From Centropus unirufus (taxonomy: Eukaryota; Chordata; Aves; Cuculiformes; Centropidae), in the NCBI GenBank assembly GCA_013397695.1, contig VYZI01000391.1:103583-167582 (forward strand): a stretch of DNA of 64,000 nucleotides, in the 5' to 3' direction. Position numbers and translations under genes: made by a program. The notes below the pieces were generated by a model, which worked only from the letters and a program-made list of their open reading frames with translations, did no database searches and was not told where the DNA came from. The number at the start of each line of letters is the position of its first letter. The stretch's first letter is position 1. This document shows positions 25,681 to 36,690 of the stretch, piece by piece.

Positions 25681-26020
25681 CCCAGGAATGAAACATAATA
25701 GCAATTTTAAAAGATAGTTATATATGGAATGGGAAATATGTTTTGATTGATGACATAGGCAAAAAGTGATTGTTGTATGTGTCTGTTACGGATACCAAAA
25801 GTAATACATGTCAACAATAGATTGGAAGAATAGCACATGCAAGTATAGATACCTGAGTAGTACTTATTTTGCTATTGTAATATGTATGCACTTATGTCTA
25901 ATCTTTGCCCTGCCTCTCAGAGGGTCTTGAAGAAAGGGTAAATAACTTTTTCATGGTGAAATATGAAGCAAATAATTTAGTTGTTAACCATTGTATTCCA
26001 AATTCTTGATGCAAATTCTG

Positions 26021-26228
26021 CACAATGAGGGTGATGGGACACTGGAACAGGTTGTCCAGGGAAACTATGGATGCGCCCTCCTTGGAAGTGTTCAAGGACA
26101 GGTTGGATGGGGCCTTGAGCAGCCTGATTTTGAGGGAGGTGTCCCTGCCCATGGCATGGGGTTTGAAACTAGGTGATCTTTCAGGCCCCTTCCAACCCAA
26201 ACCGTTCTACGATTCTATGATTCCATGA
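26021..26228 (+). mobile_element. CR1 LINE 3' end, complete tail
   Basis: This contains 'GGGACACTGGAACAGGTTG', 'TTCAAGGACAGGTTGGATGG', 'GAGGTGTCCCTGCCCATGGC' and 'CCCCTTCCAACCCAAACC'. It ends in an ATTCTATGATTCCATGA tail. That is the last 200 or so bases of a typical avian CR1, heavily 5' truncated but intact at its 3' end. The small frames here are remnants of non-coding CR1 3' sequence. Confidence 0.95.
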
Positions 26229-27437
26229 AATTATTTCTTCATATTATCACATGTGGAACTGGGTGTCTTAGCTGAGGTTTGCATAATGGTGGCCATTTCA
26301 GACATGCAAATCTGTTTATTCAGCTTAGCTTCTGTATTTTGTGTACAGCTCAAGTATCAAAAAATTAATTTTAATGATGAGTTGGTCTACTATTATCAGA
26401 AAGAAATATGGCTGGCATCTAGAAGGCCTGTCATATTGGTGCCTTGTGAGAGTTTTAAATTGCTCCTCTCTGTGCACTAATATCTCTGAAAAATGGAGGG
26501 ATGATTTTCATGTTTGGAAAGTAATTTAAAAGCTGTGGATGAGGAATAGTAAAGAAGTTTAATAAGAATGAAAAAAAAAGGCTTCCAGAATTTTCACTGA
26601 CTCATGATTTGGCTTTATCCACAGAATGATAAAATTTACCCACAAGATACGTGAGGACAGTATAGCAACATTCCGCACTTGTCAAGTCAATATCAAAACC
26701 ATCAGCACAATATCAAAGCATTAGATGTTCTGGTATAGAATAGTCAGTTCTGGAAATAGTCATGGAAATATTTGCCTCTTCACGGTTTATCCAGTTTAAC
26801 ATGAACAGTTGGGTGTACTTGAAAATAATTGTTTCTGCTGCACAAAAATAGGATATCATGGATTGTAGAATTTTTTCCAAACCGTCATTCCATCAGTTTT
26901 GTAAGTCTAACTGAATGATGGGACATGTCTTGTTCTCTCAGTCTTGTTAGATTATTGCCTCTGCCCACACTGTACCTGCTTACTGAAAGAAAAAGGATAT
27001 TTTTTTCTGAGCGATGTGGCAATAAAGGGGAATTTCACTGAGAAAATTAATCCTGATTTGCAAGGGGATGTGTTTTATTTTCACTTTTATAAACATGACT
27101 TTTTCAGACAACTGCGTAAACAGATGATATTTTTTGTTTGCTTGTATTTTTGTTAAATTAGAAATGTCAGCTAGCTGGCTAAATCCCAGTGATTTGCAGC
27201 TGTATCTACAGGGATGTGTTTATAATTGCCTGAATCGTTAAAACCAGAAATACAGTGATATCAATAATTAAAGAAAAGCAAGATTTAAAATTAGCATAAC
27301 TTTAAAATTTGGCATGATTTTTTTCTGAAATATAATATCTCTATGATTGCATTTCATTTAACCAAATGTACATGACCATTGTTTAGGAGGTTACTTTTCA
27401 ATCAGTATTCATTAGCCAATGAAGAGAATTTCTTTGA

Positions 27438-27480
27438 TCCCTTTCTTTCTTTCCTTCTCTTTTTTGTTTCTTTCTTTTTA
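27438..27480 (+). repeat. Pyrimidine-rich low-complexity run
   Basis: Interrupted CTTT and CCTT units; ordinary low-complexity DNA. Confidence 0.7.
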
Positions 27481-28194
27481 ATTCTGTAGTAATGCATACA
27501 TTGCACACAGAACTTCCAGCTTAACACACTGATCAGGAGTGTTTGAGTTCATAATGTTCACATTGTTTCAGCTGCTTTGCAAAGCTCTCTAGAGCACCCT
27601 GACCAACAGCACCCCAGTAATTCCAGCTTTGCTGTGGCTTCAATGACAAAACTTTTTGAATGCTTCTGGTTTGTGTTTTTTTGTTACTTGTAAAAGCTGG
27701 CCTGTTTCCTTAGCACTTCATGAATTATACAAAAAAAAAGTGTAAACCTTTGAGTAGTAGGGAAGAGCAAGACACAATTGCCAGATGAAAGCAGGAAGTG
27801 GCAAATTGCTCAGGTAAAAAATGAATATCACAAATGGTTTTAAGTAGATAAAAATGTCATGGAAAAGAAGTTCCTATTTTGCTCTTACCATAAGACTTGG
27901 ATTCAGAGATCGGCCCCATGGCATTAGCTTGTGACAGATGGGAATACATGAATCTACTCATGATGTGAGTATTCACAATGTCATGAATTGTCACAAGAGA
28001 AATAGGGTATCTCGAATCAGAATAAAAAGAAATAAAACCTGCTACTAGAGGGCTGAGAGCTACGGAACAAGCTGCAAGGAAGAGTTTATTTACTACAGCC
28101 CTTTATGAGTCCCTACTTAACCAAGTTCTACAAGATTGCAAAACTGTAGCCACACAACTTCTGCATCCAGTCTTCATAATTAAGACAGACAAAA

Positions 28195-28305
28195 AGTATG
28201 AAATAAGTGATATTATGAACTTTATTTTACAGATGGGAACTGAAATACAAAAGGAGCATGACCTGCCCAGTGAAATCTGGGACACAAGCAAGAGCCGAAA
28301 TGACA
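28195..28305 (+). repeat. MIR-like SINE relic
   Basis: The sequence 'TTTATTTTACAGATGGGAAC', 'TGAAATACAAAAGG', 'CATGACCTGCCCA' and 'AAGCAAGAGCCGAAA' follows the MIR consensus order (roughly 'ccattttacagatgaggaaac', 'tgaggcacagagagg', 'taacttgccca', 'agtggcagagccggga'). Matches continue over about 90 bases with substitutions and small gaps. MIR-type SINEs predate the bird-mammal split, so a scarce, decayed bird copy is plausible. Confidence 0.55.
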
Positions 28306-30789
28306 TATGCAGAAGCTTGAGCGTCTCTATCAGTTCCAGCTTTTTTGCACCTTCTAAAAGTTGGGTACATTATCAGTATATGCCATACTCTTATGTGTTG
28401 CCAGAAGGGACTTTATTGGTATAGACCAGAAAGTGATTCTGCAATCAGCCTGCACATTTCACTTGAATTAGCACAGTGGATAAAATATCTCAGTGATAAA
28501 TCTGTACTCCCTAGACTTTCTGTATTTCTATATGATTTGGGCCGCCTAGATTCTTTCTTAACAGGGTTATGTTGTCATCAGGAAGCTGCTTTGAGCACTG
28601 CCTCAAGGCGAAGAGATGTAGGATTTACAGCTATTGGGCAGTGAACACTTATCAGAGTCAATGACTCCAAATACAAAAATGGGAAGTTCAGTGAGTTATA
28701 TCTTCTCAACCTTATCTAATGCTAGGGGTACCTGGAATTCTTAAGGGAGAAAATTGGGAGGATGGAAGTATACCAAATATACCTGTAAGTCATTGATAAA
28801 TTTGACAGCATTACTGAAGGTGGAGTAAAAAAAGAAAAGATGGAAGAAAGGCAGGAGATAATGCTCCACTAGACTTGCAGGTAGATCAGTGAAATGACTG
28901 GGTTTGGGAATGCTGACAAACTACACTTGCTGCTGTTATCACACCTCCTGCTGATTTTTCATTAAATTTCCCCAAGTTGATGTTTTATTGTATTTTCTCA
29001 ATAACATTCTGTCCATTTTTAAACCTTTTAAGTCACAGCTTGTGAGTGGAGAAATATTGCTCACCAAGAATACATGCAAAAAATAATCTGATTGTTCTGG
29101 GTTCTTCAAGGTCTTGAGCCAATACAAATTTTCAACTTATACTCTTAGAAATTAAAACCTTCACCTTTTACAGTCATGCAGTGTCTGTAAGAAACCTTGC
29201 ATATGTAAGATAGCATCAAAAATGCAGAGAACAGAATGTTTGAATGAAAAAAAGTAAGAATTGATAATTAATGGTCACATGTGGTGAGGGGGAATTTTTC
29301 CTTCATAATTTCACATTGTTCTTTTATCACTGATCTTTATTTCTTCCTAATATTTTCCAAGGTATCATTAATAGAAGTGGAACTTGACCAAGATAGGTCT
29401 TTGATGCCATTTCTGGAAAGCAGGCTCAGGAACAAGGTAACATCCTCCTGCAGAAGGGACTCCCATTTCATGAGCTCTATTTTCATTTCAGAGCTCCTAT
29501 TACAGGAGACTGGAACAGCTCAGATTCAACAAACAAATAGTGCTTTTTAACAGCAAACCTGTACTGACAAATTCTACCTTTGCAAAGCAAAAGAGATGTT
29601 TTGTTTCTATGCACAACTCAGCCACATGGATTCAACTACCTTGTGCTTATGTGAGTTGCTACGGGCTGTATTGAACTCTCCTTACCTGAAGCAAATATAG
29701 TTGTATTGGTCTAAATTGAAAAAAACTGATTAGGGAGATAAGTATGAACAGGGGAAATCATTTGGGAAATGGACCCAAATAATCATGCCTTGGTTAAGTA
29801 ACGACAGGCTGTAGAAGGTCTTATATTGAATCCATTAAGTATCCCAACTGATTAGGTCTCCTTTAATTATATTCTATATCTTGCCGTTCATTGTCATCTT
29901 GCGTGACTCATTTCCAGTGCAGAAAATTGAGCCTTTTTTTTTTTATAATGCTTTCTGTATATGTCATCTTTTGTTTACAAAAAGTTCCCTGTTAATTTAC
30001 ATTCAACATGACCAAACACAGAGAAACAATGACTTAGATAGTATCTGGTCAGTAATAAATACAAATATGCTGAGCAATACATTCACCACAGTGTTGATAT
30101 TAGAATTTATTTTGCCGGGGGCAGGAGTGTACTGGTTCATAAGCAGAAATTAATATCTATACTTTTCAAAAAATGTCACTAGATTTCTTCTTCCTTTTAA
30201 GCAATTAATTTTGCTTTTCTTTCCAACATCTTGGAATACATATGACTATAGATTATTGGAAAATGTTTGATGGGACATTCTTCTTCTCTATTGAAGATGC
30301 TGTTTCATCGAAGCTGAAACAATTTGTGAGAGAAAGCTGGTTTAAAAATTATCAGAAAGGGACTTCAGTGTTTCTAGTGATTATTCTTCATTCTGCATCT
30401 GAGTAGCCCCTACCTGTTTTGTGTTTTTGAAACTTTTGGCATATTTTTAGCTCTCTTACTTTTTTTGACATCAAGCATGAGCAAGAATAACATCCTCGCC
30501 ATCATCAGTGATAGCCACCAAGATGAAATTCCCATGCTGATACTAAATCTACCATATCTAACTCAGGCATGTTTGAGTCTGATAAAAATTAGTACATTTT
30601 GAGAAATATATATAGCTTGAATAGCACCAACCCTACCATTTTCAGGTCAGAATATGGTTTTGTTTCCTAAATTAATTTTCATAAATCACCAAATAAATAA
30701 TTTTCCATTACTAAAACTTCAGATTAATCACTGATTTTAGAAGACCCTTTAGGCAAAACATTGTTTTTATGGTGGAGAGTTAGGACAGT

Positions 30790-30821
30790 TATACAGAGCA
30801 ATAGCTATACAGAGCAATAGC
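30790..30821 (+). repeat. Perfect 16-base tandem duplication
   Basis: TATACAGAGCAATAGC occurs twice back to back with no mismatch, indicating a recent local slippage or duplication event. Confidence 0.9.
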
Positions 30822-32406
30822 CTTTCTATTTGACCTATTAATGTACTTGTTCTGTACGTTGCAGAACCTTGAGGATACTGCATTGAGTCCCTAATCTGGT
30901 ATATCCAAGAACTGAAGTTTAAATGAAAACACCTAATCCATTAGGGGCTGTTTTTATTTAAACACAAGGACAAATATTGCATTTTTTTCTTTCTTTTCAC
31001 TGTTCCCCTTAAAAAGCTTAGAACAGTTTAGTGATTCTGTTTCTGGATTGCTGAACTTGTGCATAAAAGGAGAGGATATTGAATTCTTCATAGTAGTTTT
31101 CAGGATTGCAGCCAGCTATGAAGATTATATAGGTGAAGAAACTCCATACTGGTTTTGGTCTTTTCTTTGAAAATCTGTAATTCCTTTCCATTTAGAATTC
31201 CTTTTAACATGGAACGCATCTCAAGTTCTTTAACAATTAATCCAAGGAAAGGGAGAAAGTATGAACGGGGGATGCTTTGTAAGAGACGGGTGTAATAAAT
31301 GTCTATTCTTTTTCCTTCAGATGCTATCCCACACTGTAGGTTCAGCTAAATTCAATAAGGGTTACTGACATGGTAATTTGCATTGTTACCCATGATGCTC
31401 TTCTGCTTTTTATAAAGCATTTCTTTTTTAAACTGCCTTGACCCATATAGGCATAGCATTTTGTCCCTGTAGCTAGTACTTGGTTAAAGTAATAGATTCA
31501 CTGTGAAATTTCTGCAATTACTATTTCACCCTTATCTAGCTGAATATAGAAGCACTTTCAGGGTCCCTTTTTAAGTATGTCATTGACTGTATCAGTTTTG
31601 ATGAAATCTCAAGACTGCTTATCTATAATGACTTATAAATTGGCAGCTTAAACTAGCCCTCCTTTATCCTATGTTAAGTATCTTTGATGTCCAGCTAACT
31701 TTCATGGGTGAAAGCAGAGCAGCTGAAGAAGAGACACAGAAGATAAAGGATCTGGAATAACACTGATTGCTTTGGATGCTTGACCTACACGAGAAACTCT
31801 GACCCTCCACAGGGATTAGCAAAGGAACTTCATTTAGGAGGTTGACTGGGAAAGGAGATCAAAAAGTCACAGCAAAGACCTCTGAAGTTTTCCACCATCT
31901 AGATGAAGTTACAATTGCCTTCACTCAGATTTATTGTCTTCCAACTATAAAAAACCCTGTTGAAAATACAAATGAGTTCTGGAAAAAGTACCTACTGTCT
32001 GGATTTGGAAGCTCCATGATCTGTGGTATGAACATCTGGTAACGTTAGACCATTCGCAATTTACCAGTGTGCCCTTGACAATGTGTTTATTGGTGACGTT
32101 CTATGCTTCAGATCTAAACTCAGCATATTGTAACATATCCTGAAAGTTTTGCTTTGGCTGCATTATTTTTTTTTTCAGTTTAAATGAATGAAAAGATTTT
32201 TATTGACCTAACACACTAAAAACCAAACACATCAAAATATAAAGCAAACAATAACATAGACTAAGACTTTTTTCATATCTCAAAAAGATGTCTCAGTGAC
32301 AGTCACGAATGAATCATGTGGAATGTTTCAGCCTTTCACCATCATATTATCATTGGAAGTTTTATGTAAATGGATCTGAACTGACATCTTCCCTATGACT
32401 TCATGT

Positions 32407-32556
32407 CATGGAATCACAGAACGTTTGAGGTTAGAAAGACCTCTGGAGGTCATTTGACCCAACCGTTGCTGCTCAAGCAGTGTCACCTGGAGCAAGTTAG
32501 CCAGGACCATATCCAGATGGCTTTTAAATATCTCCAAGGATGGAAACTCCACAAGT
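32407..32556 (-). mobile_element. CR1 LINE 3' end, minus strand
   Basis: Reading the plus strand, 'GGAATCACAGAACG', 'GACCTCTGGAGGTCAT', 'CAAGCAGTGTCACCTGGAGC' and 'ATATCTCCAAGGATGG' are the reverse complement of an avian CR1 3' region. The tail lies at the low-coordinate end. About 150 bases remain, with a diverged tail. The 101-codon frame at 32403-32708 lies across it and is not a gene. Confidence 0.85.
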
Positions 32557-33444
32557 TTGTTTTTAAACTTTTCATGGAAATAGAATGTTTTTCAGGTATT
32601 TTTTATGATTCATTGATTTTGCTGTTCAAGATTGGGTTTTTTTTGTCTTGCTATGGGGGTTTGCTAAGTAAGAATAATAAGAGAGTTCTCAAATTTATCT
32701 TCGAGTAAACTTGTATAGTAGCAAAAGTATCAAATCAGTCCATGAGGCAAAATATCTCAGAATATTATAGTGAACTTGATTCTCACTAGTTCAAGGTAGA
32801 TGAATTGATAAGAGGGGAGGTTTGTATGTTTGCATGATAGATTTGTTTGCACATACATATATGGAGATCATTCATGCAGATTTAGAAGTACAGCTTTGTG
32901 GAATTCTACACCTCCATGTAATCTAGCCATTTAAATTATCTGTACAGACAGTAGACAAAATCTCATGCACAACAAAAACTATCAGCTTCACCCATCTAAT
33001 TTAGTATGGAATAATTTATTCAGAAAGTGCCCTTTCGTCTTCATTGTATATAAAGTGTGTCCAGGCATCTTGCTGAAATGCAGACATCTACGTTCTGTCA
33101 GACTAAGTTCATTTAAACTTGAAATGCCTAGAACTGATGGATTGACCAAGAAAAGAGGCCTTGACACGGGCAATATGCTACAGAAGAATAACTGTGCCAC
33201 ATGAATAAAAAAGGTTGTATTAGGATTAATTCAGCAGTGATGTCTCTAATGGAGATAGACATACGAAAGTTGAGCCTATCAGCATTTAGTCAGATGAATA
33301 CTATTCATAGGGTATCACATTGGGCCCAATTCAATTTTCCAGTCCAATTATTCTAAAAATAATATTTGCACATGTATGAAATTATATCACTAAAGTAAGT
33401 CAGTCACACCTATATAATTAGGAAGATAATATAAAATATGGATA
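32557..33444. other. Unique non-coding DNA
   Basis: No gene or repeat family recognised. Frames on both strands at 32965-33204 are each other's shadows. Confidence 0.55.
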
Positions 33445-34375
33445 CGCCTTGCTGGATCCACTGCCTGGATGGCAGGGGTCAGAGGTTTGCCACTGATAGT
33501 GCAGAGCCCACTTGGAAGTCTATGGTCAGTCATGTTCTCCAGGGGACAGTACTGGGCCCAGTCTTGTTCAATATATTCATCAATGACCTGAATGAGAGGA
33601 CAGATTGTATGTACCCTCAGCAAGTTTGCTGATGATTCAAAACTGGGAGAAGCTGCTGATACACCAGAAGCCTGTGCTGCTATTCAGAGGGACCTGTTAA
33701 AGCTGGAGAGCTGGGCAGAGAGAAATTTAATGAAGTTCAACAAAGTGTAGGGTTCTGCACCTTACAGGAATAACCTCCTGCGCTAGTAGAGGTTAAGGGC
33801 TGACCTGCTGGAAAGCAGCTCTGTGCAAAAGAACCTGGGTAACCTGGGGTCAATTAAGAAGAGCATGGGTAGCAGGTCAAGGGTGGTTATCTTGCCCCTC
33901 TACTTTGCCCTGCTGAGGCCACAGCTGAAGTACTGTGCCAGTTTCTGGGCTCCAAAGCTCAAGAAAGACAAGGAACTACTAGAGAGAGTCCAGCAAAGGA
34001 TTGTGAAGATGAGTAGGACTCTGGAGAATATTTCTTATGAGGAGATACTGAGACATCTGGGTCTGTTTAACCTGGAGAAGGCTGAGAGAGGACCTTATCA
34101 GTGTTTATAAATATCTGAAGGGTAGGTGTTCAAAAGGACGGTTCTGGTCTCTTTTCAACAGTGCCTAGCAGCAGGACAGGGGGCAAGGAGTACAAACTGA
34201 AACACAGGAAGGTCCATGAGGAAAACTTCTTTACTGTGATAGTGACAGAGCACTGGACACATTCCTGTGCAACTTGCTCTAGGTGAACCTGCTTTATCAG
34301 AGGGGGTGGACTAGATGATCTCCAGAGCTCCTTTTCAACCCCTACTAGTCTGTGATTCTGTGGGATTCTGTGATA
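33445..34375 (+). mobile_element. CR1 LINE, 3' portion with ORF2 reverse-transcriptase remnant and tail
   Basis: This is the longest CR1 piece in the window, at about 930 bases. It starts in the reverse-transcriptase domain with a '[16 protein letters not shown]' block (frame 33438-33632). The catalytic box equivalent 'KFADDSKLG' follows in a different frame, near 33619-33645, so an indel has shifted the frame. A later segment is open at 33823-34110 ('LPLYFALLRPQLKYCASFW', then 'LERVQQRIVKM'). The 3' untranslated part follows, with an apparent internal deletion near 34250-34262, and the element ends in a GATTCTGTG-type tail. It is clearly inactive. CR1 encodes an endonuclease and reverse transcriptase that copy element RNA into new sites; here only the C-terminal third or less is left. 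Confidence 0.93.
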
Positions 34376-36533
34376 TTATATATGCAGAAGGCTCGCATAA
34401 AGACTACATCCCTCCTGTTGTTTTTCTGTAGATAAGGAACATAAATGCTTTGTACTGTTTGACTGAGATGCAATGAGAATCCAAAACTTGTTCTCATCGT
34501 GTTTTGAGCAATTGAAATTCATGTGTATTTGATGTTTTCCATTCTATTTCATTCCACAGAAATATTAGTCTAGAATAGAAAGCAAAGTTAAAATAACAGG
34601 AGTATCATATGGAACAGTCCCATGAATTAGCAGACAGAGCCAGGCAGAGGCTCTATTGGAAAGGATTCTGGTAGACAGCAAGTTAAGCATGAGTCAATTA
34701 CATGCATTGGAATGATTAAGGTTAAAGTACAATGAGCTTTTTTAGTGGCACACAGAGAAAAGACGGGAGGAAACAGTTACATGCAATAACATGGAAAATT
34801 CCATATGGACATTAGGGAAAGAGATTTTTCCCATGAGGTTGGTCAAACACTCTCCAGCTTCCAAGGAAATCATGAAATGTCAATCTTTGGAGAAGACTGG
34901 ACTGGAAAAGACCTTGAGGAATCCATTATAGCTTAAACAAAAAGGTCTTACTTTGTGAGGGAGGTTGAATTAAGTGACATTTTGAGTTTTCTTCCCACAC
35001 AATATATTTCATAATTCAAATTTGAATTCTGGTCCTTAAAGAAGTACAGATAAAATAACTGCATCTATAAAAGCAATGTGATAAAGGCAGCAAAGGTAAT
35101 TAAAATAATTACTATATTCACAGCCCTACTTAGCAAAACAAAAAACTGACTGCTAAAAATTGTCAAACCAAATGTACCTACAAGTAAGAAAAATTACATT
35201 TAAAATCTACCACATATTTCTCTCACATATATCTTCTTCTCCCTCAGTAGCATAATTCAATCCAGTTGTTTTTGACAGCAGCCTTTAAGGTGGCAATTCT
35301 TTGGAGGAATTATCTTTGAAAAAATAATATAATTCTCCACATATCTTGGCTTCAAGTATTTGTCATCATTTAGTAATGTAGCTGAAATGTTACCAGAGGA
35401 TGGGGAGCATAAGAGACTGAATGAATGATAAATTTGCTCTGGGTCTGATCTTATCCCATCATAAACAAAACCTTAGATCTTTCTTAGTCTCCATTGGTAT
35501 ATTCCACATTTATCCATTAATACAGGAACAACTCAATTAGTGATTCTGTAGGGATTTGAGCATAACTCTACTATCCACAATTTAATCGGTACCATACATC
35601 ATCAGGATCTAATTCCCAGGCTGAGTAAGATGTAAATGGCAGTAGACCACAGATACAATTTTTAAAAACTTGAAATCTTTCTGGCTTAATACTCTTCCTG
35701 AAGCCCAATTGCATTGCGCATCCTGCAACTTCTCCTAAAAGTCACACCTGGCATCCTGCAGATTAATGTTACTGTCTGTCCTGTGATTACATTATTTTAT
35801 TTCATAATACATCATTAGCATGAAAGGGCATTGCTCACCAACAAGAGTTTGTTTGCATTATCAGACAATCATTATCCTTGAAAAGTGATAGCCTGAGACT
35901 TAGAGTGCTCTGTGTTTGGTGTTCTCAGCAGTGTTCAATATTATTGCTTCGTCTGTTGCCTTCTGTTTATCTTAGAGAAGGTTGCTGGTGACTCAATAAA
36001 ATTCAAGATCAAGTAGTGTTCTTATTTAATCCCTTCAATTTAGAATCTAGAACTCACTCCTTTTTTTAATATTCTCCATTATGTACTGGAAATACATTAG
36101 TTTTTATATCCATCTATAAGCCTAGACCAGATACTACAATCCTGATTATCCTGACTTGGGGTCAATGGCAAGCACAATGATCAGCTCATAAGCAACAGAA
36201 TGATTTGGGAATGGAAAACTTACCCCATACATCCTAACTAAGTTCTATTCAATACATCATGCACCAGTTTAGGCTGAGCAAGAAGGAGGAACAACAGTTA
36301 TACTCTGAACTTTTGTTTTTCTGGTGATTTAAATGCCAGCATTGTTCATTCATTGAGAGAGATGACAAAATATTAATAGGCAAGTGCAGATATATTGCAT
36401 ACATCTCTATCATGCTCTAAAGCCTCATTTTGGCAAAACACTTTTAAAATGGGGGGGAATCTTCTCGAGAAAACAGGAGAGATGCCAAAAGGCTATATAT
36501 CTTGATTTTAAGAGTCACAGTCTTTAGTATATT
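34376..36533. other. Unique non-coding DNA
   Basis: No gene recognised. A repeat-free stretch at about 35720-36000 (with 'TTGTTTGCATTATCAGACAA') could be a conserved element but is no better than an impression. A faint resemblance to an old amniote repeat exists near 35435-35460 and is not annotated. Confidence 0.5.
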
Positions 36534-36690
36534 CGAGGTCCACAACTCTTCAATGTTTCCATTAATGATAGGAATGACAGGACTGAGAGGACACTTATTA
36601 AATTTGCAGATTATGTGAAGTTGAGTAGGATTGCAAATACATTGGAACATGATTTGGAATTCAAAACAACCTTCCAAAATTATCTGAAAT
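36534..36690 (+). mobile_element. Very old CR1-like reverse-transcriptase remnant
   Basis: The plus-strand translation from 36534 gives 'RGPQLFNVSINDRNDRT' followed by 'LIKFADYVKLSRIANT'. This parallels the CR1 reverse-transcriptase segment around the catalytic FADD box, with the second Asp replaced by Tyr. The frame is still open to a TAG at 36688-36690. DNA-level similarity to the younger CR1 at 33445-34375 is low, so this is an older copy or a different subfamily. It covers the same domain segment as the copy at 33445, so it is not a displaced part of it. Confidence 0.7.

Larger units (their letters stand above)
21951..26020. other. Unique non-coding DNA with candidate conserved stretches
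   Basis: No gene, RNA or transposon recognised. Two repeat-free stretches with many TAAT-type cores (about 23180-23530 and 25290-25680) look like possible conserved non-coding elements and are listed separately. A perfect 9-base-arm hairpin lies at 24940-24958. Confidence 0.5.
26229..32406. other. Unique non-coding DNA
   Basis: No gene or recent transposon recognised. It holds a pyrimidine-rich run (27438-27480), a MIR-like relic (28195-28305), a T run near 29933-29944 and a 16-base tandem duplication (30790-30821). The 100-codon minus-strand frame at 25898-26200 overlaps the CR1 end and is not a gene. Confidence 0.55.

Noticed and set aside
33823..34110. 95-codon frame as a gene
   Set aside because: It is the decayed C-terminal part of CR1 ORF2, out of frame with the rest.
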